Shown here in pieces: positions 56,381 to 64,000 of a stretch of 64,000 bases of DNA; the stretch's first letter is position 1; each line of letters starts with the position of its first letter. The translations under genes were made by a program, and so were the position numbers. Origin of the DNA: [Zimmermannella] faecalis ATCC 13722 (lineage in GTDB: Bacteria > Actinomycetota > Actinomycetes > Actinomycetales > Microbacteriaceae); contig NZ_KB907074.1 in the NCBI RefSeq assembly GCF_000381765.1, forward strand, positions 496,001-560,000, written 5' to 3'. The notes beneath the pieces were generated by a model. That model worked only from the letters and a program-made list of their open reading frames with translations, made no database searches and had not been told where the DNA came from.

Positions 56381-57496
56381 CTACTCGGAGTCGGCAGCAG
56401 TTGTCTTGCGCCAGCGAATTCCCGAAGAGATGAATTCGTCGAGGTCGCCGTCAAACACGCGGTCGGGATTTCCCGACTCGTGGCCGCTGCGCAGGTCTTT
56501 CACCATCTTGTACGGGGCGAGCACGTACGAGCGCATCTGGTCGCCCCAGCTCGCGGTGATGTTGCCGGCGAGCTCCTTCTTCTTCGCCTCTTCCTCTTCG
56601 CGACGCTGCAGCAGCAGGCGCGACTGCAGCACACGCATCGCCGCGGCGCGGTTCTGAATCTGCGATTTCTCGTTCTGGCAGCTCACGACGATGCCGGTCG
56701 GCAGGTGCGTGATGCGCACGGCCGAGTCGGTCGTGTTCACCGACTGACCGCCGGGGCCAGAGGAGCGGAAGACGTCAACGCGAATGTCGTTGTCGGGAAT
56801 GTCGATGTGGTCGGACTGCTCAATGAGCGGCACCACCTCGACCGCCGCGAAGCTCGTTTCCCGTGAGCCCGCCGAGTTGAACGGGCTCATGCGCACGAGC
56901 CGGTGGGTGCCTGCCTCGACCGAGAGGGTGCCGAACGCGTACGGCGCATCAACCTCAAACGTCGCCGACTTCACGCCGGCCTGCTCCGCGTACGAGGTGT
57001 CGAGCACCGTGACCTTGTGCCCGTGCTGCTCGGCCCAGCGCGTGTACATGCGCAGCAACATCTCGGCGAAGTCGGCGGCGTCGACGCCGCCGGCGCCGGC
57101 GCGAATCGTGATGACTGCGGGTCGCGGGTCGAACTCGCCGTCGAGGAGCGTCTGCACCTCGAGGTCGGCGATGACCTTCGTGATAGCCGCGAGCTCGGCG
57201 CGCGCCTCAGCTGCGGTGTCTTCGTCGTCGCCCTCGTTCGCGAGCTCGACGAGTACCTCGAGGTCGTCGAGTCGTTCCTCAATGCTCTGGATGCGCTTGA
57301 GGTCGGCCTGCGTGTGCGAGAGTTCGCTCGTCACCCGCTGCGCCCGCTCGACGTCATCCCAGAGATCGGGGGCCGATGCCGCCGTCTCGAGTTCAGACAC
57401 GCGGGCCGAGAGGTGCTCGGGGTTCATCACGTCACGAATCGGTGCGAACTTCGCCCGCTGGTCGGCGATCTCGGTGGAAATGTCGAGGTTGATCAT
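56381..57496 (-). CDS. prfB: Peptide chain release factor 2
   Basis: RF2 reads UGA and UAA. The 371-residue protein has the tripeptide SPF ([10 protein letters not shown]) near residue 204 and the catalytic [12 protein letters not shown] near 248. The gene starts directly at ATG 57496 with no in-frame TGA, so the programmed +1 frameshift found in many bacteria is absent, as expected in actinobacteria. It is 57 nt from metP. Confidence 0.97.
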   Translation of the reverse strand: MINLDISTEIADQRAKFAPIRDVMNPEHLSARVSELETAASAPDLWDDVERAQRVTSELSHTQADLKRIQSIEERLDDLEVLVELANEGDDEDTAAEARAELAAITKVIADLEVQTLLDGEFDPRPAVITIRAGAGGVDAADFAEMLLRMYTRWAEQHGHKVTVLDTSYAEQAGVKSATFEVDAPYAFGTLSVEAGTHRLVRMSPFNSAGSRETSFAAVEVVPLIEQSDHIDIPDNDIRVDVFRSSGPGGQSVNTTDSAVRITHLPTGIVVSCQNEKSQIQNRAAAMRVLQSRLLLQRREEEEAKKKELAGNITASWGDQMRSYVLAPYKMVKDLRSGHESGNPDRVFDGDLDEFISSGIRWRKTTAADSE

Positions 57497-57539
57497 GATC
57501 TGCCCAGCCTACCCGCGCGCGGCGTGCCAGCCGGGGCAC

Positions 57540-58217
57540 TCACGCTAACGGCGAGCGTCGCACGGTCGACGCGACGAGGTGCGTTCGCATCGCCGCGGAC
57601 GCGGCGAGCACGTCGCCGCGGCGAAGCGCCTCGAGGACATCACGGTGCTCCGCAACCACGGCTGCCGTCTCGGCCGCGTCGCGAGGCGCCTCGTCGATGC
57701 GTGCTGGCGGGATCACGAGCGCACGGGGCCCGAGCCGATCAACCGCGCCGAGCAGATAGCGATTGCCCGAGGCCGCGGCGACGGCCCGGTGGAACGCGAA
57801 GTCCGCCGAGATCGTGTCGGCGGGCAGCGTAGCGAGCTCGAGGCGGGCAAGTGCATCCGCAAGTTCGTCAAGCACCGCCGGATCGGGCCGCCGCGCGGCG
57901 AGCGCGGCGGCCTCGGTCTCGATGGCGATCCGGAACGCGTGCAGTTCCTCACGCTCCGCCGCGCCGCTCGCGGTGAGCCACGCATCCTCGCCCCGATCAC
58001 TCGGCGGCGTCAACGCGTAGCTACCCGACCCAAGGCGGGTGCGCACGAGGCCGCGCGACTGCAGCCGGTGCAGGGCCTCGCGCACCACCGTGCGGCTCAC
58101 GCCGTGTTCGGCCACGAGCTTGTTCTCGCTCGGCAGCCGCTCCCCCGGTGCGACCGTCCCGTCGATAATTCGGGCGGCGAGCAGATCGGCGAGTTCTTCG
58201 GCGCGGGTTACGTGCAT
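57540..58217 (-). CDS. FadR-subfamily GntR transcriptional regulator
   Basis: The 225-residue protein has an N-terminal winged helix (ERLPSENKLVAEHGVSRTVVREALHRLQSRGLV, about residues 26-60) and an FCD ligand-binding domain whose metal histidines lie in DFAFHRAV, EHRDVLEAL and RTHLVAS. It follows the enolase-superfamily gene by 19 nt, so it probably controls that gene in response to a sugar-acid ligand. Confidence 0.92.
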   Translation of the reverse strand: MHVTRAEELADLLAARIIDGTVAPGERLPSENKLVAEHGVSRTVVREALHRLQSRGLVRTRLGSGSYALTPPSDRGEDAWLTASGAAEREELHAFRIAIETEAAALAARRPDPAVLDELADALARLELATLPADTISADFAFHRAVAAASGNRYLLGAVDRLGPRALVIPPARIDEAPRDAAETAAVVAEHRDVLEALRRGDVLAASAAMRTHLVASTVRRSPLA

Positions 58218-58236
58218 GTGCTGATTGTCGCCGAGA

Positions 58237-59373
58237 TTAGGCGGGGTCGGTGACGGTGATCGTCTCCGTCACCCAGGCGCGGGCCTGCTCGGTGAACGTA
58301 ATGCCGAGGCCCGGGCGGTTCGGCACGAGCATGCGGCCGTCGCGCGTCTCGAGGCGCTCCTCGAACAGCGGGTCGAGCCAGTCGAAGTGCTCAACCCACG
58401 TCTCGCGGGGGTAGCACGCGGCGAGGTGCACGTGGATCTCCATCGCGAAGTGCGGCGCGATGTCGAGGCCGGCCTCGTCAGCGAGCGCGAGAATGCGCAG
58501 GAAGTTGGTGATGCCGCCGACTCGCGGCGCGTCGGGCTGCAGAGTGTCGCAGCCGCGAGCGGCGATGAGCTGCTTGTGGTCGCTCACCGAAGCGAGCATC
58601 TCACCCGTCGCGATGGGCGTGTCGAGCGCTCGCGCGAGCTCGGCGTGGCCCTCGAAGTCGTAGGCGTCGAGCGGCTCTTCGATCCAGACGAGGTTGTACT
58701 CCTCAAGCTTGCGGCCGAGACGAATCGCGGTCGCGCGGTCCCACTGCTGGTTCGCGTCGACCATCATCGGCACGTCGGGGCCGATGTGCTCACGCACTCG
58801 GCGCACACGCTCGAGGTCTTCGACGCGGTCGGGCAGGCCGACCTTGATCTTGATGCCGCCGATGCCGTCGGCAATGGAACGGCTCGCGTTCTCGACGACC
58901 TCGTCGATCGACGAGCTGAGGAATCCCCCCGAGGTGTTGTAGGTGCGCACCGAGTCGCGGTGGCTACCGAGCAGCTTCGCGAGCGGGAGGTCGGCGCGGC
59001 GCGCCTTGAGGTCGTAGAGGGCGATGTCGATCGCGGCGAGGGCCTGCGTCGCGACTCCCGAACGCCCCACCGAGGCGCCGGCCCAGAGCAGCTTCGTGTA
59101 GAGCTTCTCGATGTCGTTCGGGTCTTCGCCAATTGCCGCGCCCGCGACCTCCTTGGCGTGCTCGTACTGGGCCGGTCCGCCAGCGCGCTTCGAGTAGCTG
59201 AAGCCGTGCCCCTCGAAGCCCTGCTCGGTCTGAATCTCCGCGATCAGAAAGGCAACTTCGGTCATCGGCTTCTGGCGCCCCGTGAGCACCTTGGCGTCAG
59301 AGATCGGTCGCGCGAGCGGCAGCCGGAGCGTCGAAAGCGTGATGGAGCGGATGCGGTCGGGTGTGTATGTCAT
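58237..59373 (-). CDS. Enolase-superfamily sugar-acid dehydratase/racemase (mandelate-racemase subgroup)
   Basis: The 378-residue protein shows the mandelate-racemase layout: the KxK base in GIKIKVGLP near residue 170, metal ligands in MVDANQQW near 202, EEPLD near 228 and TGEML near 255, and the histidine in HFAMEIHVH near 305. Galactarate/talarate dehydratases are the closest type I can name; the exact substrate is inferred only. The ATG at 59373 has AAAGG nine bases upstream. Confidence 0.86.
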   Translation of the reverse strand: MTYTPDRIRSITLSTLRLPLARPISDAKVLTGRQKPMTEVAFLIAEIQTEQGFEGHGFSYSKRAGGPAQYEHAKEVAGAAIGEDPNDIEKLYTKLLWAGASVGRSGVATQALAAIDIALYDLKARRADLPLAKLLGSHRDSVRTYNTSGGFLSSSIDEVVENASRSIADGIGGIKIKVGLPDRVEDLERVRRVREHIGPDVPMMVDANQQWDRATAIRLGRKLEEYNLVWIEEPLDAYDFEGHAELARALDTPIATGEMLASVSDHKQLIAARGCDTLQPDAPRVGGITNFLRILALADEAGLDIAPHFAMEIHVHLAACYPRETWVEHFDWLDPLFEERLETRDGRMLVPNRPGLGITFTEQARAWVTETITVTDPA

Positions 59374-59439
59374 CGGGATGCGCCTTTGCGGTCGGGAACG
59401 TTGACGCCTCCAACCTACTAGACAGGTTTGTAATTGCTC

Positions 59440-59454
59440 ATACAGCTTTTGTAT
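59440..59454. promoter_or_regulatory. Candidate FadR-type operator upstream of the enolase-family gene
   Basis: ATACA-GCTTT-TGTAT is an inverted repeat with 5-nt arms, 67 nt upstream of the enzyme start, in an AT-rich patch. FadR-subfamily sites are often short palindromes of this kind. The regulator gene is in the same operon. Confidence 0.45.
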
Positions 59455-59488
59455 CGACCGACTCCGATCCCGGAGCCTCGGCCCGTCG

Positions 59489-59917
59489 CTACTCGAGGCG
59501 TGTTCGCGCCGTCGCCGTTGCGGTGAGTTCGACGGATGCGGGAATGACATCGTTCACGACCGGCGCCGCCCACGTCGTGGCCACCGTCACGATGACCGCG
59601 TCGCCCGCGACTTCGACGCTGATGACGTGCGCGGAGTCGCTGCCGAAACGCTCGACATACGCGGTCGCCGCGGCGACCGCCTGATCGGGGTCAAGGCGCA
59701 CGTCCAGCCCGCCATCGGTCGCGTGCACCGCGTCGAGGTCGTATGAGTCGGCCGCCGCGAGTGCGGCGCCGTCGGCCAGCTCAAGGAGCTGCTTGCGCTC
59801 GAGGTAGAGGTGACCGGCCGCCGCGAGCACGGTGGCGAGCAGGAGCGCCACGACGGCATAGATGATCGCGAGCGGCGTGATCGAACCGCGGTCGTCGGCG
59901 TGGCGCGAGCGAATCAT
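59489..59917 (-). CDS. TadG/TadE-like pilus-assembly membrane protein
   Basis: The 142-residue protein starts RSRHADDRGSITPLAIIYAVVALLLATVLA, the N-terminal membrane anchor typical of TadE/TadG-like proteins, followed by an extracytoplasmic domain with DGAALAAADSYDLD. These minor pseudopilins join the Flp pilus or its membrane scaffold. Its start overlaps the preceding TadE gene by 4 nt. It is the last gene of the tad run. Confidence 0.8.
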   Translation of the reverse strand: MIRSRHADDRGSITPLAIIYAVVALLLATVLAAAGHLYLERKQLLELADGAALAAADSYDLDAVHATDGGLDVRLDPDQAVAAATAYVERFGSDSAHVISVEVAGDAVIVTVATTWAAPVVNDVIPASVELTATATARTRLE

Positions 59918-60396
59918 GGTGCCTCCGCGAACCGCTGTTGCGGGAATGTACTCGTCGCGGTGATCGGGATGCTCAGCCAGTCGCTCGTGCCGGGCAGCAG
60001 CGGCAGATCGAGTCCGTAGCGCACCGTGACCGTGAGCGTTTCGCCCGCAACCGAGCAGTCGGGGGTTGGCGCACAGCGCACTTCGACCTCTGCTGCGTCG
60101 GCAGTGAGCCCGTGGTTCGAGAGAGCAAGCTTGATGTGCTCGGTCGCGAGCGGCATGCTCGCCTCGCCCTCGGCGGCCAGCACGCGCGCCGCATTGCGTG
60201 CGCCGAGCTCGGCGCCGAGCAGCGCCTGCTCGACTTGGGCGAGCGTCAGTGCGCCGTAGGCGATGGGCACGAGCAGCAGCACCCCGACGCCGAGGAATTC
60301 GAGGCTCGCGGATCCTCGATCGCGCCGAAGCAACGCACGAATACGCCGTGCCCCGCAGGCGAACCACCGCGCGCATCCGCTATTCGATTGGCGCAT
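59914..60396 (-). CDS. TadE-like minor pilin
   Basis: The 160-residue protein has a basic leader (about 1-28), the TadE motif DRGSASLEFLGVGVLLLVPIA near residue 25, and a periplasmic-side domain with two cysteines (RCAPTPDC). It overlaps the upstream TadE-like gene by 17 nt. The Glu in SASLEF corresponds to the E+5 position of type IV pilins. Confidence 0.82.
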   Translation of the reverse strand: MRQSNSGCARWFACGARRIRALLRRDRGSASLEFLGVGVLLLVPIAYGALTLAQVEQALLGAELGARNAARVLAAEGEASMPLATEHIKLALSNHGLTADAAEVEVRCAPTPDCSVAGETLTVTVRYGLDLPLLPGTSDWLSIPITATSTFPQQRFAEAP

Positions 60397-60757
60397 GCGC
60401 AGACACCTCCATCCCGTCGGGAAAGCCGAGTAGCCCGATGAGTGGCAGTGGTGCCGTGATTCGCACCTCGACGAGATTGCCCTGCACGTCGACGCTGATC
60501 GATTCTGCGTACCCCGGTGAAAGCGCGAGCTCCACGAGCTGTTCGGTGCGCTCCGCTCCGGCGGCCGCACTGCTGTCGCGCAGGCCCGCGACGCGGGCGC
60601 CCTCGGCCGCGGCGTCGATCAGCGTCGTGCGCACGTGCATCACGAACCCCACCTGCAGCACCGTGAGGAATAGCACCGTGAGCAGCCCCGCGACGAGCGA
60701 CCACTCGGCGGGTGCCGCGCCGCGATCAGAAGTTACTCGTGACGCGATTGACCGCAT
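60380..60757 (-). CDS. TadE-like minor pilin
   Basis: The 125-residue protein begins MRSIASRVTSDRGAAPAEWSLVAGLLTVLFL, the TadE anchor pattern, then has HVRTTLIDAAAEGARVAGL, which is conserved in the family. The ATG at 60757 has AGGTG seven bases upstream. Its start overlaps the end of the pilin-like gene by 32 nt. Confidence 0.82.
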   Translation of the reverse strand: MRSIASRVTSDRGAAPAEWSLVAGLLTVLFLTVLQVGFVMHVRTTLIDAAAEGARVAGLRDSSAAAGAERTEQLVELALSPGYAESISVDVQGNLVEVRITAPLPLIGLLGFPDGMEVSAHAPIE

Positions 60758-60926
60758 CTTCAAACACCTGCGTGAGGAGCGGCCCGGCAAGGGCCCAGAT
60801 GAGGATCACGAGTCCGGCGCTCATGATCGCAATGAGGATCCAGCCGGGGACGTCGCCGCGTTCGTCGTCGGCGAAGCGTTCGGAGACGGTGGCGAGGGTG
60901 GCCTGAAGCCAGAGGATGAGTTGCAC
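60726..60926 (-). CDS. Small single-helix protein in the Flp pilin position
   Basis: The 66-residue protein has a helical N-terminus, a DERGDVPGWILIAIMSAGLVILIWALAG membrane stretch and an amphipathic tail QVFEDAVNRV. It sits between tadC and tadE, where the major pilin flp is found in other tad operons. It lacks the usual GxTAIEYGLI pilin motif, so it is either a divergent pilin or an accessory subunit. The GTG at 60926 has AAAGGAAA upstream. Confidence 0.72.
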   Translation of the reverse strand: MQLILWLQATLATVSERFADDERGDVPGWILIAIMSAGLVILIWALAGPLLTQVFEDAVNRVTSNF

Positions 60927-60962
60927 GAGTTTCCTTTCTCGGGTGCCGCGCGCGGCGTTGGG

Positions 60963-61907
60963 TCAGAACGAGGTGGAGATGATGAAGAACGAGGGGTACA
61001 GGGCGAAGAGCACGGTCACGGGGAGGATGAGCAGCACGAGTGGCACCATCATGCGAAGCTCGTTGCGACCCGCCATTTCGAGCAGCTCACGCTTGCCGAG
61101 CCCGCGCGCATCGCCCGCCTGTGCCTGGAGCACCTCGACGAGCGGTGCGCCGCGATCCATTGCGGTGATGAGGTGATCGCACGTGCGCGCGAGGGGCACG
61201 TAGCCGAGATCGCGACCGAGGTCACGCAGCGAACTGCCAAGGGAAGCTCCCGCGCGCACGCGGCGTACGACGCCGCCGAACTCGACACCGAGTTCACTGT
61301 TCCCGAGACCACTGACGCGCACCATCGCATCAAAGATGCCCTCGCCGGCGGCGAGCGACAGGCTCATGAACTCGAGCACAGTCGGGTACTCGCTCGCGAT
61401 TCGGCGGATGCGCGCGGCCGCCGCGTGCCGCAGCCGAAGTTCGCGGACCACCACGGCCATCGCACCACCCATGAGCGGGAGCAGCAGGAACACGAGCAGC
61501 TGGTTCGCCGACGACCTGAACATCGCGAGTGCGGCGACGACGCCAAGCAGCGCGCCTCCGAGCGCCCACACCGCCTGCTCGGTACGGAATCGTTCGACCG
61601 ACTGGTGCGACCCAGACTGTCGGAGTCGGGCCGCAACGACCTCGTTCCCACCAACTACTTCGGCGAGCAGCCGACGGAGCCATCCAATAGCCGGGGCAAA
61701 CAGTTGGCCAAGCACCGGCAGCGGGTCGATGTTCCGCCGCTGTGCGTGTTCGCGCGCGGCCGGGGTGACGTCGATCAGGTGCGGCGCGACCCGGTCGATG
61801 AGTCGGGGCCGCGCGAGCATCGGCGCCGTCGCCACGATCGACCAGAGACCAAGCCCAAGCACGGCGCCGAGCAGCAGGGCGAGCGCGATCGGCTGCAACC
61901 CGCTCAT
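60963..61907 (-). CDS. tadC: TadC-like type II/IV secretion inner-membrane protein
   Basis: The 314-residue protein has N-terminal and central hydrophobic segments and a T2SSF domain with LEFMSLSLAAGEGIFDAMVRVS near residue 185 and the C-terminal ELRMMVPLVLLILPVTVLFALYP. TadB and TadC form the inner-membrane platform of the Flp pilus machine. It overlaps tadB by 4 nt. Confidence 0.85.
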   Translation of the reverse strand: MSGLQPIALALLLGAVLGLGLWSIVATAPMLARPRLIDRVAPHLIDVTPAAREHAQRRNIDPLPVLGQLFAPAIGWLRRLLAEVVGGNEVVAARLRQSGSHQSVERFRTEQAVWALGGALLGVVAALAMFRSSANQLLVFLLLPLMGGAMAVVVRELRLRHAAAARIRRIASEYPTVLEFMSLSLAAGEGIFDAMVRVSGLGNSELGVEFGGVVRRVRAGASLGSSLRDLGRDLGYVPLARTCDHLITAMDRGAPLVEVLQAQAGDARGLGKRELLEMAGRNELRMMVPLVLLILPVTVLFALYPSFFIISTSF

Positions 61908-62770
61908 GCGAACCACCGCCCCTCTTCGGGAATCCGGCCGAGCGTCAGCATGAGCCGATACGCAAGCACCGTGACACCGAGGCCCGCGAGGATTACGACC
62001 GCTCCGCCCGGCGTGTTGTACGCGGCCGCCGCCTCGGGCCGGCTCACCAGCAGCATGAGTACGAGCCACGGCGCGACGGCGCCGAGTCGCGCGGCGTTCA
62101 CGACCCATCCCTGGCGTGCTTCGGCCTCGTGCCGAACGGCCTGCGACTCGCGCAGGTGCTCGGCGAATGCGCGGAGCACTGGCACCAGTTGTGTGCCGCC
62201 GACTTCACGTGCCATGCGCAGGGTTTCGAAGAGGCGGTCGGCCACCGGGTCAGCGAGCCGTTCTTTAACCTCATCGACGGCCACCGCGAACGAGCCCGTC
62301 GCGCGGTATCGACGCACAAAGACGCCGAAGTCGTCGCGGAGCGACTCCGGCCCGTTCTCTGCGAGCTGTGCGACCGCGTCGGGCAGGCCGAGTCCGCTTC
62401 GCACCGAGGCAATGAGATGGTCGACCGTGTCGGGCCACGCTCCGCGATGCGCGGCGCGTCGTTTCGCCGCGCGCGAGCGTACCGCGATGAGCGGGAGCGT
62501 GCTGCCGGCGATGACGCCGAGGAATCCGAGCGCGAGCACTCCGCTGAGCGCGAGTGCCAGCGCACCGCCAACCACGCCGCACACAATTAACAGCGCGACG
62601 AACGCCACCGCGGGGAACCTCGGCATTCCAGCTCGGAGCAGCAGCTCCTCAACCCGATTGAGCCGCGTTATTGAGCGCGACGGAGTCTGCGGCTCGGCGG
62701 GCCACATCCAGACCGAACAGCACAGCGCGACACCGGTCGCGGCCACAATGCCGAGCAGCCAGGCGCTCAC
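61904..62770 (-). CDS. tadB: TadB-like inner-membrane platform protein
   Basis: The 288-residue protein has an N-terminal membrane segment, RVEELLLRAGMP near residue 38, a T2SSF domain with LIASVRSGLGLPDAVAQLAENGP near 120 and a C-terminal hydrophobic pair. The GTG at 62770 overlaps the tadA stop by 4 nt. The upstream frame is a shadow of tadA. Confidence 0.85.
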   Translation of the reverse strand: MSAWLLGIVAATGVALCCSVWMWPAEPQTPSRSITRLNRVEELLLRAGMPRFPAVAFVALLIVCGVVGGALALALSGVLALGFLGVIAGSTLPLIAVRSRAAKRRAAHRGAWPDTVDHLIASVRSGLGLPDAVAQLAENGPESLRDDFGVFVRRYRATGSFAVAVDEVKERLADPVADRLFETLRMAREVGGTQLVPVLRAFAEHLRESQAVRHEAEARQGWVVNAARLGAVAPWLVLMLLVSRPEAAAAYNTPGGAVVILAGLGVTVLAYRLMLTLGRIPEEGRWFA

Positions 62771-63996
62771 GCGTTGGCTCCGAGCAGTCGTTCCGGCTCG
62801 ATTCCATGGCGCCGGAGCTTCTCGTCGCGGGTGAGTGTCATTCCGGTCGAAACAAGGGCTCCGTGTTCCCTCCGGAAGATCGTCGTTGCCTCGATCACTC
62901 CCCCGTGCACTGCGCCGGTAGGCGCGAGCACCTCCGCCACACGGCGGCCACCGTTCGGCGTGTGCTCGAGATGCACGACGAGGTCGATCGTCGACGCAAT
63001 CGTCGGAATAACGAAGCTCGAGTCGATGTTGCGGCCCGCGAGGAGCGGCAGCGTCGCGAGCTTCACGAGCGCGTCGCGCGCCGAATTCGCGTGGATCGTG
63101 CACATGCCGGGGATTCCGGAGTTAAGCGCGACGAGCAGTTCGAGCGCCTCGGCCTCACGCACTTCACCGACGACAAGCCGATCGGGTCGCATCCGCAGCG
63201 CCTCTTTCACGAGCCGCCGCAGCGTAATCTCCCCCGTGCCCTCGAGCGATGCTGGACGGCACTGCATCGCGACGACATCGCGGGCAACGACGTCGAGTTC
63301 GAAGGTCTCCTCGACCGTAACGATGCGGTCATTTGGGTCACCCGCGGCGAGGAGTGCACCGACGAGCGTCGTCTTGCCCGTGTGCGTCGCGCCCGAGACG
63401 AGAATGTTCAGCCCGCACCGCACCGCCGTTCGGAGAAACGTCGCCGCCTCCGCCGTCATCGCCTCCCGCTCGACGAGCGCCGCAAGATCGCGAATGCGGC
63501 GGATGAACTTGCGGATGTTCACCGACGGGTAGCGTCGCGCGACGTCGGGGATCACGACGTGGAGGCGAGAGTTATCGGGAAGCGATGCGTCGACAAATGG
63601 ACTGCTCAGGTCGAGCCTGCGCCCGGTCGACCGAAGCATGCGTTCGACAAGGTCGCGCAGGTCGGATTCCGAGATGACCGTGTTGGTGAGCGAGGCGACG
63701 CCGGCGCGGGCGACAAACACGCGACTCGGCGCATTCACCCAGATCTCTTCGATCTCGGGGTCATCGAGGTACTGCTGCAGCACGCCGAACCCAGTGACAT
63801 TCGCGAGCACCGCCCGCACGGTGCTCGCTTCATCGCGCAACAAGCGCGCCTCGCCACCCAGCGCACGCTCCCCGTAGGCACGTACTTCGGAGCGCACGAG
63901 CTCGAGGGCCGACTTTGAGCCCGGCTCAAGCTCGATCCCCTCGCGCTCAACTCGATCGCGCACGCGATCCGCGATTTTCGTTACGGCGATGTCCAC
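62767..63996 (-). CDS. tadA: TadA/CpaF-type pilus-assembly ATPase (start may lie beyond window)
   Basis: The protein (at least 409 residues) powers Flp pilus assembly. It has an N-terminal helical domain, GFGVLQQYLDDPEIEEIWVN near residue 69, Walker A GATHTGKTTL near 200, the Asp-box VTVEETFELD, Walker B DRLVVGEVREAEALELL near 270 and the His-box CTIHANSARDAL near 293. A GTG at 63996 is a possible start, but the frame continues to the window edge, so the true start may be outside. Confidence 0.9.
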   Translation of the reverse strand: MDIAVTKIADRVRDRVEREGIELEPGSKSALELVRSEVRAYGERALGGEARLLRDEASTVRAVLANVTGFGVLQQYLDDPEIEEIWVNAPSRVFVARAGVASLTNTVISESDLRDLVERMLRSTGRRLDLSSPFVDASLPDNSRLHVVIPDVARRYPSVNIRKFIRRIRDLAALVEREAMTAEAATFLRTAVRCGLNILVSGATHTGKTTLVGALLAAGDPNDRIVTVEETFELDVVARDVVAMQCRPASLEGTGEITLRRLVKEALRMRPDRLVVGEVREAEALELLVALNSGIPGMCTIHANSARDALVKLATLPLLAGRNIDSSFVIPTIASTIDLVVHLEHTPNGGRRVAEVLAPTGAVHGGVIEATTIFRREHGALVSTGMTLTRDEKLRRHGIEPERLLGANA

Positions 63997-64000
63997 ATGG

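Noticed and set aside
57400-57496. Programmed frameshift in prfB
   Set aside because: The frame is continuous from ATG, with no internal TGA and no upstream short frame.
60198-62834. 878-codon plus-strand open frame across the tad genes
   Set aside because: It is antisense to four overlapping genes with clear family motifs, has Arg/Ser/Pro-rich composition typical of GC-rich shadow frames, and has no ribosome binding site.

Overview
The window is a GC-rich stretch of actinobacterial chromosome. Gene content and order, together with a tmRNA tag reading ANNKRTDFALAA, suggest Micrococcales, probably Microbacteriaceae. This is inference from gene families and synteny, not a database match. Almost every base is explained by core genes. 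I see no insertion sequence, prophage, CRISPR array or defence island, and I do not claim a wholly new system. The most unusual items are perfect or near-perfect long palindromes, a sigma factor/alkylation-repair operon with an atypical sigma region 4, and several small or extended proteins that are easy to miss.

Region 1 (1-15.1 kb), mostly minus strand: argS, a DUF2993 protein, lysA, hom, thrB, rho, prfA, then prmC, a Sua5-type tRNA modification enzyme, wecA, an AtpI-like protein and the start of atpB. Many genes overlap by 4 nt, as in tightly coupled operons. A plus-strand cysK-cysE pair sits between prfA and prmC and splits release factor 1 from its methyltransferase. thrC and rpmE, often found in this cluster, are absent. 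tRNA-Arg(CCG) follows.

Region 2 (15.1-24.8 kb): a sigma factor-ogt-tag operon for alkylation repair, a class-I glutamine amidotransferase-like hydrolase, a plus-strand envelope-stress group (secreted TPM-domain protein, PspA, small HERRH protein, SRPBCC protein), and a minus-strand S51-like protein-ung-amidase group.

Region 3 (24.8-42.6 kb): metY-metX; a guaB1-CNNM-CNNM-nnrD-glycosyltransferase operon; the giant kgd gene for 2-oxoglutarate metabolism; thiO-thiS-thiG-thiF behind a TPP riboswitch, with divergent thiE; and sigR-rsrA for thiol stress.

Region 4 (42.6-50.1 kb): aroA-rsgA-hisN, a DHA2 drug-efflux transporter with a palindromic candidate operator, a short MetE-like methyltransferase, aroQ and the tmRNA gene ssrA.

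Region 5 (50.1-64 kb): a threonine/glutamine-motif membrane protein, then minus-strand smpB, ftsX, ftsE, metS-metP, prfB, a FadR-type regulator with its enolase-superfamily enzyme, and a Tad/Flp-type pilus operon (tadA, tadB, tadC, a small pilin-like gene and three TadE/TadG-like genes). The operon's upstream edge is the window end.

Functional links: cysK/cysE, metX/metY, the MetE-like enzyme and MetPS cover sulfur amino acid synthesis and uptake. hom and thrB supply homoserine flux. ssrA and smpB form the trans-translation pair. prfA, prfB and prmC cover translation termination.
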